In this document: positions 1-6,738 of the stretch, one piece after another
How the letters are laid out: the number at the start of each line of letters is the position of its first letter
Position numbering within the stretch: position 1 is the stretch's first letter
Assembly (NCBI GenBank): GCA_946479985.1
Contig: CAMLIF010000068.1
Span: forward strand, 1 to 21,263
Direction of reading: 5' to 3'
DNA from: an uncultured Flavobacteriales bacterium
Lineage (GTDB): Bacteria > Bacteroidota > Bacteroidia > Flavobacteriales > Crocinitomicaceae
DNA: 21,263 bases
The notes under the pieces: generated by a model
Seen by the model: only the letters and a program-made list of their open reading frames with translations
What the model was told of the DNA's origin: nothing
The model's database searches: none
Program-made: the position numbers and the translations under genes

Positions 1-38
1 AAAATAAAAGTAAAGAAAATTTAGATTTCTCTTGGAGG

Positions 39-92
39 TTAACACAGAATCTATGCGCCTTCGCTGAAGCTTTAGCGCAAGCGTTGTGTTAA
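39..92. repeat. Long imperfect inverted repeat near the window edge
   Basis: The outer arms TTAACACA (39-46) and TGTGTTAA (85-92) are perfectly complementary. They enclose a second near-palindrome, CGCTGAAGCTTTAGCG (62-77), which has one mismatch that can pair as G-U. The element lies just downstream of the lipoprotein gene that ends at 103 on the minus strand, so it could form the 3' hairpin of that transcript. It has no clear U-tract, so a dispersed REP-like repeat is an equal possibility. Confidence 0.55.
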
Positions 93-102
93 AACCAGGT
101 AG

Positions 103-744
103 TTATATCTCGACTAAAAGCTCAGTATATTCGAAAGGTACAGTCACCACATCAACCTGGCCGTGTTGACCGGTTGCCTGAACAAAGTAATAAATCTGGT
201 AAACAGTATTCCCTTTATTGATGCAGAGTATTTCGTTGTCAGTTACATTATAAAGGTATTGATCACCTGTCGGACAACATTCATCACAACCGGAGTAACC
301 TTGCTGTGTGAAGTATTTCACTGTTTTTGTTCCGTCGCCGGTAAAATGAAGTTTTGCCCATGCTTTAGCATCCAGGCTGTAGTTAAGGGTATTGCTTTCG
401 TTGATTTTAAAGTCTTCCAGGGTGTATTCTCCTGATTTGGAGAAGTAGTTGGCTTTTAAAACTTCGATTTTAATTTCAGTATAATTCACACGTTTAAAGC
501 TGAAAGTGTAGTTCCCGCTGGCATCAGTTATGATGTCTTTCGTGAAATCGTCGTGCTTAGATCCTTTTGCCGTAACCCGAACAGTAGCTCCTTCGAGGTT
601 ATTATTAAACGCATTATCGTGGATATTACCCGAAATAGTATAGGTGATATCTTTTTTTTTACACCCTGAGAAAGCTGCAATGAGAACAAACATGCTTAAA
701 AAGTATGCCGATTGAATCGTGATTTTTCTTAAAAATAGTCTCAT
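103..744 (-). CDS. Putative lipoprotein with carboxypeptidase-regulatory-like domain
   Basis: Starting at the ATG at 744, the 213-residue product opens with a lipoprotein signal peptide: basic MRLFLRK, a hydrophobic stretch at residues 10-25, and the lipobox FSGC with Cys28 as the lipidated residue, followed by lysines. The open frame reaches back to 816, but the extra 24 residues would spoil the signal peptide, so the inner start is preferred. Residues about 33-125 resemble the beta-sandwich of carboxypeptidase-regulatory-like domains (TISGNI near 36-41, DASGNYTFSF near 74-83). The rest is unrecognised and holds a cysteine cluster, SGCDECC, at residues 151-157. The protein probably sits in the outer membrane facing the periplasm or the cell surface. 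The specific role is unknown. It is transcribed divergently from the gene at 993. Confidence 0.8.
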   Translation of the reverse strand: MRLFLRKITIQSAYFLSMFVLIAAFSGCKKKDITYTISGNIHDNAFNNNLEGATVRVTAKGSKHDDFTKDIITDASGNYTFSFKRVNYTEIKIEVLKANYFSKSGEYTLEDFKINESNTLNYSLDAKAWAKLHFTGDGTKTVKYFTQQGYSGCDECCPTGDQYLYNVTDNEILCINKGNTVYQIYYFVQATGQHGQVDVVTVPFEYTELLVEI

Positions 745-933
745 AAGTGCTGTTTTGAACCTAAAAGTACAAAATAAGGAATGTTGGTAACTCATTTTTT
801 TAGCAAAGCAAAACATTTATTGATTAAATGGTATATCCCTTGTTAATTAAGCGTTTGAAGTAGGATGCCTTTCTGTTTCCAACAAAATCGACAATGAATT
901 GTTATTAAAAATGTCGTCTTTTTTTTCACATAA

Positions 934-966
934 TTTGTGAACCAATGGAAATTGATACTATTTTCG
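934..966 (+). promoter_or_regulatory. Candidate Bacteroidota promoter for the gene at 993
   Basis: TTTG at 934-937 is followed after 21 bases by TATTTTCG at 959-966, which matches the Bacteroidota -33/-7 pattern (TTTG and TAnnTTTG) with one mismatch. Transcription would start near 972, giving a leader of about 20 bases. The upstream intergenic stretch from 817 holds nothing else I can identify. Confidence 0.4.
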
Positions 967-992
967 CTCCGTAACTCAAAAAACAAATTATT

Positions 993-1370
993 ATGTCAGA
1001 ATTAGACGCAACAACACAAGCCCCTCAAGGTAAAGGAATGGCTGTAGCAGGATTTATCATTGCTTTAGCAGCTTTAGTATTAAACAATGTAATGGCAGGT
1101 ATTGCTATCTTGGCTATCATCGCTGGTGGAAGTGGATGGTTAATGTACCTTTGGTTAGTAGTTAATATCCTTGGGATGGTATTGTCAATCATGGCAATGG
1201 GCAAATTGAAAAAATCCGGACAAAAAAGAGGTTTGGCTATCGCAGGTATGATCATCGGTATCGTAGGTACTGTTTGGGCTATCATTCTTTGTTTAGGTAT
1301 GGCTGCAGCAGCAACTATGTCTAACTCAATGCAGACTGAATTCCAAAATGCAATGGATCAAGCTCGTTAA
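993..1370 (+). CDS. DUF4190-like small membrane protein
   Basis: A 125-residue protein with a short hydrophilic N-terminus (to about residue 15), glycine/alanine-rich hydrophobic segments at about 16-44, 49-70 and 79-108, and a polar C-terminal tail. A repeated glycine-rich pattern before each helical hairpin (KGMAVAGFIIALAALVL and RGLAIAGMIIGIVGTVW) is typical of DUF4190-type inner-membrane proteins, whose function is not known. There is no Shine-Dalgarno sequence, as is normal for Bacteroidota. The strong terminator just downstream makes this a single-gene unit, although it stands at the head of a run of similar small membrane proteins. Confidence 0.8.
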   Translation: MSELDATTQAPQGKGMAVAGFIIALAALVLNNVMAGIAILAIIAGGSGWLMYLWLVVNILGMVLSIMAMGKLKKSGQKRGLAIAGMIIGIVGTVWAIILCLGMAAAATMSNSMQTEFQNAMDQAR

Positions 1371-1388
1371 TAAATTATTGAATTTAGG

Positions 1389-1422
1389 AGCCGATCCGCC
1401 TCAGGCGGATCGGCTTTTTTTT
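1389..1422 (+). terminator. Strong intrinsic terminator
   Basis: A perfect 12-bp GC-rich stem (1389-1400 with 1404-1415) and a three-base loop TCA are followed by eight T from 1415. It ends the transcript of the DUF4190-like gene, 19 bases after its stop. Confidence 0.93.
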
Positions 1423-1458
1423 GTTCAAAAAAATTAATTTCACCGAAACACACAAATC

Positions 1459-1956
1459 ATGGAAGACGAAGAAGAAGACGGTTACCATTTTGAAGAAGGT
1501 GATACGCTTGATGAACTGGAAGTAAGTTGTAGCTACCGCGATACTACATTTCTGAAAGTGCTATGCATTTTAACCTGGATTTATACTGCAATAGTTGTTT
1601 TCATATTTATCCGCTATTTCGGAAATGCCGCTAATGCGAGAACGTTACTTGGCGGTATGGGGAATAATCCGGGAACGTATTTTGCATTTAATTTCTTTAT
1701 TCTCCCGATTATCTGTTCTGTTGGTGCCTTTTTTATGTTTCGCAGAAACAAATGGGGGTTCATTATTTATGTAATCGGTCAGGTACCGCCAATTATCTAC
1801 AAAGGTTATTTGTTCTTTTTAGCAGGAAATCATCCGGAGGCCGTAATTCCAATGCTTGTTTTAAACGCTTTCCCGATCGGCTTTTTGATTATGTATGCCT
1901 CTCAACTGAAAGTGATGAATAAGCTGAGAAAACCAAAAACTCAAAATACAATCTAA
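1459..1956 (+). CDS. Hypothetical four-helix membrane protein
   Basis: A 165-residue protein with a very acidic N-terminal tail (residues 1-22 hold many Asp/Glu, beginning MEDEEEDG) and four predicted membrane helices at about 31-52, 74-94, 98-122 and 127-147, ending in a basic tail. I do not recognise a named family. Similar proteins often stand beside DUF4190 and CCC-motif proteins in Bacteroidota. One base separates its stop from the ATG of the next gene, so the two are almost certainly co-transcribed and translationally coupled. Confidence 0.75.
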   Translation: MEDEEEDGYHFEEGDTLDELEVSCSYRDTTFLKVLCILTWIYTAIVVFIFIRYFGNAANARTLLGGMGNNPGTYFAFNFFILPIICSVGAFFMFRRNKWGFIIYVIGQVPPIIYKGYLFFLAGNHPEAVIPMLVLNAFPIGFLIMYASQLKVMNKLRKPKTQNTI

Positions 1957-1957
1957 C

Positions 1958-2428
1958 ATGGAATTAATTAGTCCGCTGGCATTTCTCGTTATTGTACTAG
2001 TTATGCTTGTTTTTATTGTAGTGGTACTTCTGGTGTTTATCCTTTTTTTGTTAAACCTGAAGCGAATGCTCAACCAGGTGAATCCGGATAACAGAATGGT
2101 TGCTCCGGCAAATGTATTTCTAATGCTGATCCCGATTTTCAGCTTGGTGTACGGGTTTATCCTTTTTCCAAAGATTTCAGAGTCCATCCGAAAGGAATAT
2201 GAAAGCAGGGGGAAGATCATTCCCGGCGATTGTTTGAAAGTGTTGGGTTACGTATTTGCAGGTCTAATGGTGCTTTCAACAATTATCAATTATATTGAAA
2301 CACCTTTTTCAGGTATTGTTTCTCTTTCCTTGTTAACAATCCTGATCATTTACTGGGTTAAAAGCGCTCAAATCAAAAACGAATTAAGATCGTCAGGGCC
2401 AGATGCAAGGGCTGATTTGCTGGATTAG
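1958..2428 (+). CDS. Hypothetical membrane protein, operon partner of the preceding gene
   Basis: A 156-residue protein with a long valine/leucine-rich first helix (about 8-33) and further helices at about 53-70, 93-112 and 118-136. A polar loop after helix 1 carries NPDNRMVAP (residues 42-50). It is followed by a segment, PIFSLVYGFILFPKISESIR (59-78), that resembles a recurring motif in uncharacterised Bacteroidota membrane proteins. The function is unknown. It is coupled to the gene before it (one-base gap). Its TAG stop lies inside the stem of the hairpin at 2425-2451. Confidence 0.75.
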   Translation: MELISPLAFLVIVLVMLVFIVVVLLVFILFLLNLKRMLNQVNPDNRMVAPANVFLMLIPIFSLVYGFILFPKISESIRKEYESRGKIIPGDCLKVLGYVFAGLMVLSTIINYIETPFSGIVSLSLLTILIIYWVKSAQIKNELRSSGPDARADLLD

Positions 2429-2451
2429 CTATTTCCAAACGAAATAGCTAA
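2425..2451. repeat. Perfect 11-bp hairpin overlapping a stop codon and a -7 box
   Basis: TTAGCTATTTC (2425-2435) and GAAATAGCTAA (2441-2451) are perfectly complementary around a five-base loop. The left arm contains the TAG stop of the upstream gene. The right arm supplies the first bases of a consensus -7 box for the downstream gene. No T-run follows, so it is at best a weak terminator. Confidence 0.7.
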
Positions 2452-2456
2452 GTTTG
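2449..2456 (+). promoter_or_regulatory. Candidate -7 box for the CCC-motif gene
   Basis: TAAGTTTG matches TAnnTTTG exactly and lies 19 bases before the ATG at 2476. No well-spaced TTTG is present upstream (the nearest, at 2416-2419, is too far), so the match is only partial support. Confidence 0.4.
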
Positions 2457-2475
2457 CCCTCTTAAAAACAGAACT

Positions 2476-2787
2476 ATGGACCCATTAGATACTTTAGACG
2501 ACACAAAACAAAATTTACCAAACGCAACAGCAGTTTTAGTACTGGGAATTTGTTCTATTGTCGGATGTTTCTTGTTCGGTCTTCCAGGTCTGGTTTGCGG
2601 GATCATTGCATTGGTTTTGAGTAAAAAGGACCGTGGTTTGTATTTTTCCAATCCGGTTAAATACGGAGAATCGTTTAAGATCAGTAATGCAGGCAGGGTT
2701 TGTGCCATTATAGGTACTTGTTTGTCCGGACTTTACTTCGTATACTATCTGGTGATCCTTACTGTTCTTGCCGGAGTCAATTTCTAA
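2476..2787 (+). CDS. CCC-motif-type small membrane protein
   Basis: A 103-residue protein with two hydrophobic regions (about 17-49 and 74-98). The sequence LPNATAVLVLGICSIVGCF near residues 14-32, the GLVCGIIAL segment, a polar loop with NPVKY (59-63) and GRVCAIIGTCLS (73-84) match the Bacteroidota family annotated as CCC-motif membrane protein, a relative of DUF4190. Four cysteines fall inside or beside the helices. The biochemical function is unknown. The DUF2752 gene follows after 9 bases, a pairing that recurs in this phylum, so the two may work together in the inner membrane. Confidence 0.82.
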   Translation: MDPLDTLDDTKQNLPNATAVLVLGICSIVGCFLFGLPGLVCGIIALVLSKKDRGLYFSNPVKYGESFKISNAGRVCAIIGTCLSGLYFVYYLVILTVLAGVNF

Positions 2788-2796
2788 ATCCGGAAA

Positions 2797-3063
2797 ATGA
2801 TACGTTGTTCCTGGAAAGAACTGGTAGGTATCGACTGTCCGTCCTGCGGTGCTCAGCGTTCATTCCTGCATCTTATTTCCGGCGAATTCAAAGAAAGTTT
2901 CATTGACTTTCCTGCTCTTATTCCGTTTATTGTTACAATTATTTTGGCAATACTCGTCATTTTTAAATTAACACGTATTGAGCCGAAGTGGATTGCCAGG
3001 TCATTTGGTTTCACAGCTGTCGTTATGTTCGTTTCATGGACAGTTAAGATTATTCAGTTTTAG
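2797..3063 (+). CDS. DUF2752 family membrane protein
   Basis: An 88-residue protein with the DUF2752 hallmark GIDCPSCGAQRSF (residues 11-23), containing the CPxCGxxR motif with Cys14, Cys17 and Arg21. Two membrane helices follow (about 41-60 and 68-85). The N-terminal helix usual for the family is absent, so this is a compact version beginning just before the CPxC motif; the start is kept at ATG 2797 because it lies only 9 bases after the upstream stop. The vicinal cysteines suggest metal or redox chemistry near the membrane face, but no function is established. Confidence 0.83.
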   Translation: MIRCSWKELVGIDCPSCGAQRSFLHLISGEFKESFIDFPALIPFIVTIILAILVIFKLTRIEPKWIARSFGFTAVVMFVSWTVKIIQF

Positions 3064-3160
3064 GGATTTCTATTCTTCCACATGATTAGGCTTCTTATAA
3101 TTCAAGGCGGTTTAAAGAATCATTTTAGGGGAAAACACACTTCAAATAAACGGGTTTTAC

Positions 3161-3168
3161 TACCTTTA
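3161..3168 (+). promoter_or_regulatory. Candidate -7 box for ettA
   Basis: TACCTTTA matches TAnnTTTG at seven of eight positions, 19 bases before the ettA ATG. No clear -33 TTTG is present at the right distance, so support is limited. The rest of the 3064-3187 gap shows no gene or convincing terminator. Confidence 0.3.
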
Positions 3169-3187
3169 ACAACTCAAAAAAAATAGT

Positions 3188-4870
3188 ATGTCTGACGATA
3201 AGAAAATCATTTTTTCTATGGTTGGTGTCTCAAAAGTGACGCCTCAGGGAAAACAAATCATTAAAGATATTTACCTCTCTTTTTTCTACGGAGCAAAGAT
3301 CGGGATCATCGGTTTGAACGGTTCCGGAAAGTCAACCGTTATGAAGATCATTGCTGGTTTGGATAAGTCGTACCAGGGTGATGTTGTTTTTTCTCCGGGA
3401 TATTCTGTCGGTTACCTTGCCCAGGAACCGGATTTGGATCCGAAGAAAACGGTGAAAGAGACCGTAATGGAAGGAGCTCAGGAAACCGTTGATGTACTGA
3501 AAGAATACGAAGAAATCAATAATGCCTTCATGGATGAGGAAGTTTTGAACGATCCGGACAAAATGGACAAGCTCATTTCGCGACAAGGACTTATTCAGGA
3601 TAAAATTGATGCACTTGACGCGTGGGAATTAGATACAAAATTAGAAAGAGCAATGGATGCGCTTCGTTGTCCGCCGGATGATCAATTGATCGAAACGCTT
3701 TCCGGTGGTGAAAAACGCCGTGTTGCTTTGTGTCGTTTATTACTTCAGAATCCGGATATTTTATTGCTTGATGAGCCTACCAATCACCTGGATGCAGAAT
3801 CTATTGACTGGTTAGAGCAGCATTTACAACAATACCAGGGAACAGTGATTGCTGTAACCCACGACCGTTATTTCCTTGATAATGTTGCCGGATGGATTCT
3901 TGAGTTGGATCGCGGAGAAGGAATTCCATGGAAAGGAAATTACACTTCTTGGCTGGAGCAAAAAGGAAATCGTTTGAAAGACGAGGAGAAATCAGAATCT
4001 AAACGACAAAAAATGCTTGCCCGCGAGTTGGAGTGGGTGCGTATGAATCCGAAAGCCCGCCAGTCGAAAAGTAAAGCTCGTTTGCAGAACTACGATAAAA
4101 TGATGTCGGAAGACATGAAAGACAAAGAAACGAAATTGGAAATTCCGATTCCGAATGGACCGCGGCTTGGTAATAATGTAATTGATGCGGTAAACGTGAT
4201 GAAAGCATTTGGAGACAAGGTTCTGTATGAGGATTTGAATTTCAAGCTTCCTCCGGCAGGAATTGTTGGAATTATCGGGCCGAATGGTGCCGGTAAAACA
4301 ACCATTTTCAAAATGATCATGGATGAATTGCAGCCTGATAAAGGTGAATTTACGATTGGTGAGACAGTGAAAATCGGATATGTCGATCAAAGTCACCATG
4401 CTGTTGATCCGGAAAAATCTGTGTTCGAAGTAATTGGCGGCGGCGGCGAATTTGTTGAGATCGGAAATCAAAAAATCAATGCACGTGCTTATTTGTCGAA
4501 GTTCAATTTTGCCGGTTCTGATCAATCTAAAAAGGTTGGTGTACTTTCGGGTGGTGAACGGAATCGTTTGCATTTGGCTATGACTTTAATGACAGAAGCA
4601 AACGTTCTTTTGCTCGATGAGCCTACGAATGATATTGATATCAATACATTGCGCGCTTTGGAAGAAGGAATTGAGAACTTTGCCGGTTGTGCGGTTGTTA
4701 TTTCTCACGACCGTTGGTTCCTGGATCGTATTTGTACACATATTCTGGCTTTCGAAGGAGATTCGGAAGTAGTTTGGTTCGAAGGATCTTACTCGGAATA
4801 TGAGGAAAATAAGCGTAAACGTTTGGGGGATGCAGCTCCGAAACGAATTAAATATAGAAAACTAGTATAA
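3188..4870 (+). CDS. ettA: Energy-dependent translational throttle protein EttA (ABC-F)
   Basis: A 560-residue soluble protein with two ABC ATPase domains and no membrane segments, the ABC-F layout. Domain 1 has Walker A GLNGSGKST (42-50), signature LSGGE (171-175), Walker B with DEP at 195-197 and switch His225. Domain 2 has GPNGAGKTT (364-372), LSGGERNR (453-460), LLLDEPTND (474-482) and His508. The charged segment at about 95-140 is the arm that contacts L1 and tRNA in EttA, and the linker at about 255-320 is rich in basic and coiled-coil residues. Length and the PTNDIDINTLR stretch in domain 2 match EttA rather than Uup or YheS. By family knowledge it binds the ribosomal E site and gates entry into elongation according to the ATP/ADP ratio. 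Confidence 0.95.
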   Translation: MSDDKKIIFSMVGVSKVTPQGKQIIKDIYLSFFYGAKIGIIGLNGSGKSTVMKIIAGLDKSYQGDVVFSPGYSVGYLAQEPDLDPKKTVKETVMEGAQETVDVLKEYEEINNAFMDEEVLNDPDKMDKLISRQGLIQDKIDALDAWELDTKLERAMDALRCPPDDQLIETLSGGEKRRVALCRLLLQNPDILLLDEPTNHLDAESIDWLEQHLQQYQGTVIAVTHDRYFLDNVAGWILELDRGEGIPWKGNYTSWLEQKGNRLKDEEKSESKRQKMLARELEWVRMNPKARQSKSKARLQNYDKMMSEDMKDKETKLEIPIPNGPRLGNNVIDAVNVMKAFGDKVLYEDLNFKLPPAGIVGIIGPNGAGKTTIFKMIMDELQPDKGEFTIGETVKIGYVDQSHHAVDPEKSVFEVIGGGGEFVEIGNQKINARAYLSKFNFAGSDQSKKVGVLSGGERNRLHLAMTLMTEANVLLLDEPTNDIDINTLRALEEGIENFAGCAVVISHDRWFLDRICTHILAFEGDSEVVWFEGSYSEYEENKRKRLGDAAPKRIKYRKLV

Positions 4871-4871
4871 T

Positions 4872-4932
4872 AATTACCAATTACGAATGACTAATTAATT
4901 TGCAATTCGTAATTACCAATTTGTAATTTGAT
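4872..4932. repeat. AT-rich intergenic inverted repeat, copy A
   Basis: AATTACGAAT (4879-4888) is complementary to ATTCGTAATT (4905-4914), and AATTACCAATT occurs as a direct repeat at 4873-4883 and 4911-4921. It shares words such as TTACGA and ATGACTA with the element at 5149-5212 on the other side of the small gene. It resembles the short ATTACGAAT-type intergenic repeats seen in many bacterial genomes. Confidence 0.6.
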
Positions 4933-5148
4933 TTGGATCCTCTTCACGGAATAAAATTAGAAACGATCGTTACAGAACTTGAGGCCGAATTTGGTTTTGA
5001 GCGCCTGGGACAAATGATTCCTATCAATTGTTTTATCAACGAACCGAGTGTGAAATCGAGCTTGAAGTTTTTACGTAAAACACCGTGGGCTCGAGCCAAA
5101 GTAGAGGAGCTGTATGTGAATAGAATTGTTAATATCCGAAATGGATAG
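4933..5148 (+). CDS. VF530 family (DUF2132) DNA-binding-like protein
   Basis: A 71-residue protein that matches the VF530/DUF2132 family almost end to end: DPLHGIKLETIVTELEAEFG at residues 2-21, the IPINCF motif at 29-34, and VKSSLKFLRKTPWARAKVE at 40-58. The family is a small helical fold thought to bind nucleic acid; its cellular role is not defined. The only usable start is TTG at 4933, because an in-frame TAA lies three codons upstream inside the repeat. Family members usually have a few residues and an ATG before DPLHG, so insertion of the repeat may have removed the original start. Two AT-rich repeats flank the gene. Confidence 0.82.
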   Translation: MDPLHGIKLETIVTELEAEFGFERLGQMIPINCFINEPSVKSSLKFLRKTPWARAKVEELYVNRIVNIRNG

Positions 5149-5212
5149 TTACGAGTGACAAATGACTAGTTACGAATAAATTAAATTCAAATTTGTTCCT
5201 TGTCACTCATAA
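5149..5212. repeat. AT-rich intergenic inverted repeat, copy B
   Basis: GAGTGACAA (5153-5161) is perfectly complementary to TTGTCACTC (5200-5208), with an inner GAAT...ATTC pairing. It shares TTACGA, GTGAC/ATGACTA and AATTTGT words with copy A upstream of the VF530 gene. It fills the space between that gene and pepD. Confidence 0.6.
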
Positions 5213-5223
5213 TTTAAAAAACT

Positions 5224-6681
5224 ATGGAAATAAGAAACTTAGAACCCAAAGCACTTTGGAACCATTTTGCAGATTTGAATGCAGTTCCGCGACCATCGAA
5301 AAAAGAAGAACGTGTCATTCAGTTTATGGTTGATTTCGGTAACAGTCTTGGTTTGGAAACCATTCAGGATGAAATCGGGAATGTCATTATTAAAAAACCG
5401 GCAACAGCTGGAATGGAAAATCGTCAAACGATCGTTCTTCAGTCGCATTTAGACATGGTTCACCAGAAAAATGCCGATAAAGTATTCGATTTCGATCAGC
5501 AGGGAATAGAAATGCTGATTGATGGAGATTGGGTGAAAGCTGACGGAACAACGCTTGGAGCTGACAACGGCATCGGTGTTGCAACAATCATGGCTACTTT
5601 GGCTTCCAATGAAATTCAGCATCCTGCCATCGAGGCTTTGTTTACCATCGATGAAGAAACCGGAATGACAGGAGCAATGAAAGTTAATCCGAAAAACATC
5701 TCCGGAACAATCCTCCTGAACCTGGATACAGAAGATGATGACGAAATCTCTATTGGCTGTGCAGGTGGAATTGATACCAATACTTCCATGGATGTTGAAT
5801 TTGTTGATACACTTGCAGATTCTGTGGCATTTAAACTGGAACTGAGAGGACTTCTTGGCGGACATTCGGGAATGGATATTCATCTTGGACGTGCAAATGC
5901 TAATAAATTGATGAACAGATTGTTGCATCATGTTAATTCAATTGTCAATTTAAGCTTGGCTTCGCTTGAAGGTGGAAGTTTAAGAAACGCAATTCCACGT
6001 GAAAGTACAGCCGTGATTACTGTTGTAAAAGAGAAGGCAGCGCTGGCGAAAAGTGAGATTAATGCTTTCATTCAAACGCTTTCCGATGAATACAAAACCA
6101 TTGAGCACGACATGAAATGGTCGGTTTCAGAAGTTGATGTTCCTGAAGAAGTAGTGTCAAACCATCATTTTTTATACATTATTCAATCGTTGTATTCCGT
6201 TCAGAATGGAGTTTTCAGAATGAGCCCGGACATGCCGGATTTGGTTGAAGCTTCTACGAGCTTAGCTAAAGTGGAAGTAAAAGATGGTAAATTCACCACT
6301 CAAAGTTTACAGCGCAGTTCGGTTGACTCTACAAAAACTGATGTAGCAAATGCTGTTCGTCATGCTTTTGAAAGTGTCGGTGTAACAGTTGTTCAAAATG
6401 GAGAGTACCCCGGATGGCAGCCTTTACCGGAATCGGATATTGTTTTGTTAATGGCGAAGTTGTACCGTGAGCGATTCAAAAGTGAGCCACAGATAAAAGC
6501 TTGTCACGCAGGTTTGGAATGCGGGATTTTAGGGAAGCATTTTCCTGATATGGAAATGATTTCCTTCGGACCAAATATTCGCGGCGCACATTCACCCGAC
6601 GAGAAAGTTCAAATCTCATCAGTAGCGAAATTCTGGGGGTTATATCTTGATGTCTTAAAGCAGATTCCTGTTAAAAAATAA
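5224..6681 (+). CDS. pepD: Aminoacyl-histidine dipeptidase PepD (M20 family)
   Basis: A 485-residue dizinc peptidase of the M20C/PepD type, the usual length for the family. Metal and catalytic residues are visible in order: His75 and Asp77 in HLDMVH, Asp114 in LGADNG, the Glu144-Glu145 pair in TIDEETG, Asp168 in NLDTED and His456 in IRGAHSPDE. GGHSG at 212-216 marks the start of the lid/dimerisation domain. There is no signal peptide, so it is cytoplasmic. It hydrolyses Xaa-His and other unspecific dipeptides in peptide turnover. ATG 5224 gives a standard N-terminus. It lies downstream of the AT-rich repeat and probably has its own promoter, which I could not place. Confidence 0.95.
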   Translation: MEIRNLEPKALWNHFADLNAVPRPSKKEERVIQFMVDFGNSLGLETIQDEIGNVIIKKPATAGMENRQTIVLQSHLDMVHQKNADKVFDFDQQGIEMLIDGDWVKADGTTLGADNGIGVATIMATLASNEIQHPAIEALFTIDEETGMTGAMKVNPKNISGTILLNLDTEDDDEISIGCAGGIDTNTSMDVEFVDTLADSVAFKLELRGLLGGHSGMDIHLGRANANKLMNRLLHHVNSIVNLSLASLEGGSLRNAIPRESTAVITVVKEKAALAKSEINAFIQTLSDEYKTIEHDMKWSVSEVDVPEEVVSNHHFLYIIQSLYSVQNGVFRMSPDMPDLVEASTSLAKVEVKDGKFTTQSLQRSSVDSTKTDVANAVRHAFESVGVTVVQNGEYPGWQPLPESDIVLLMAKLYRERFKSEPQIKACHAGLECGILGKHFPDMEMISFGPNIRGAHSPDEKVQISSVAKFWGLYLDVLKQIPVKK

Positions 6682-6700
6682 ACACTTGCATTGTTAGTTG

Positions 6701-6730
6701 GAATAGTATTGTAATTTAAACAAACTATTC
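6701..6730. repeat. Inverted repeat upstream of kinase 1
   Basis: GAATAGT (6701-6707) and ACTATTC (6724-6730) are perfectly complementary around a 16-base AT-rich centre and end nine bases before the ATG at 6739. Position and size fit an operator or a leader hairpin, but no regulator can be assigned. Confidence 0.4.
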
Positions 6731-6738
6731 ACTCTGCA

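Noticed and set aside
745..816. 24-residue N-terminal extension of the first lipoprotein
   Set aside because: It would place a long cysteine- and lysine-containing stretch before the lipoprotein signal peptide; the ATG at 744 gives a standard one.
3992..4573. 193-residue open frame on the minus strand inside ettA
   Set aside because: It is a shadow of the strongly conserved second half of ettA; the translation has no domain, signal or sensible composition.
5449..5931. 160-residue minus-strand open frame inside pepD
   Set aside because: It lies antisense to conserved metal-binding motifs of PepD and shows no family features.
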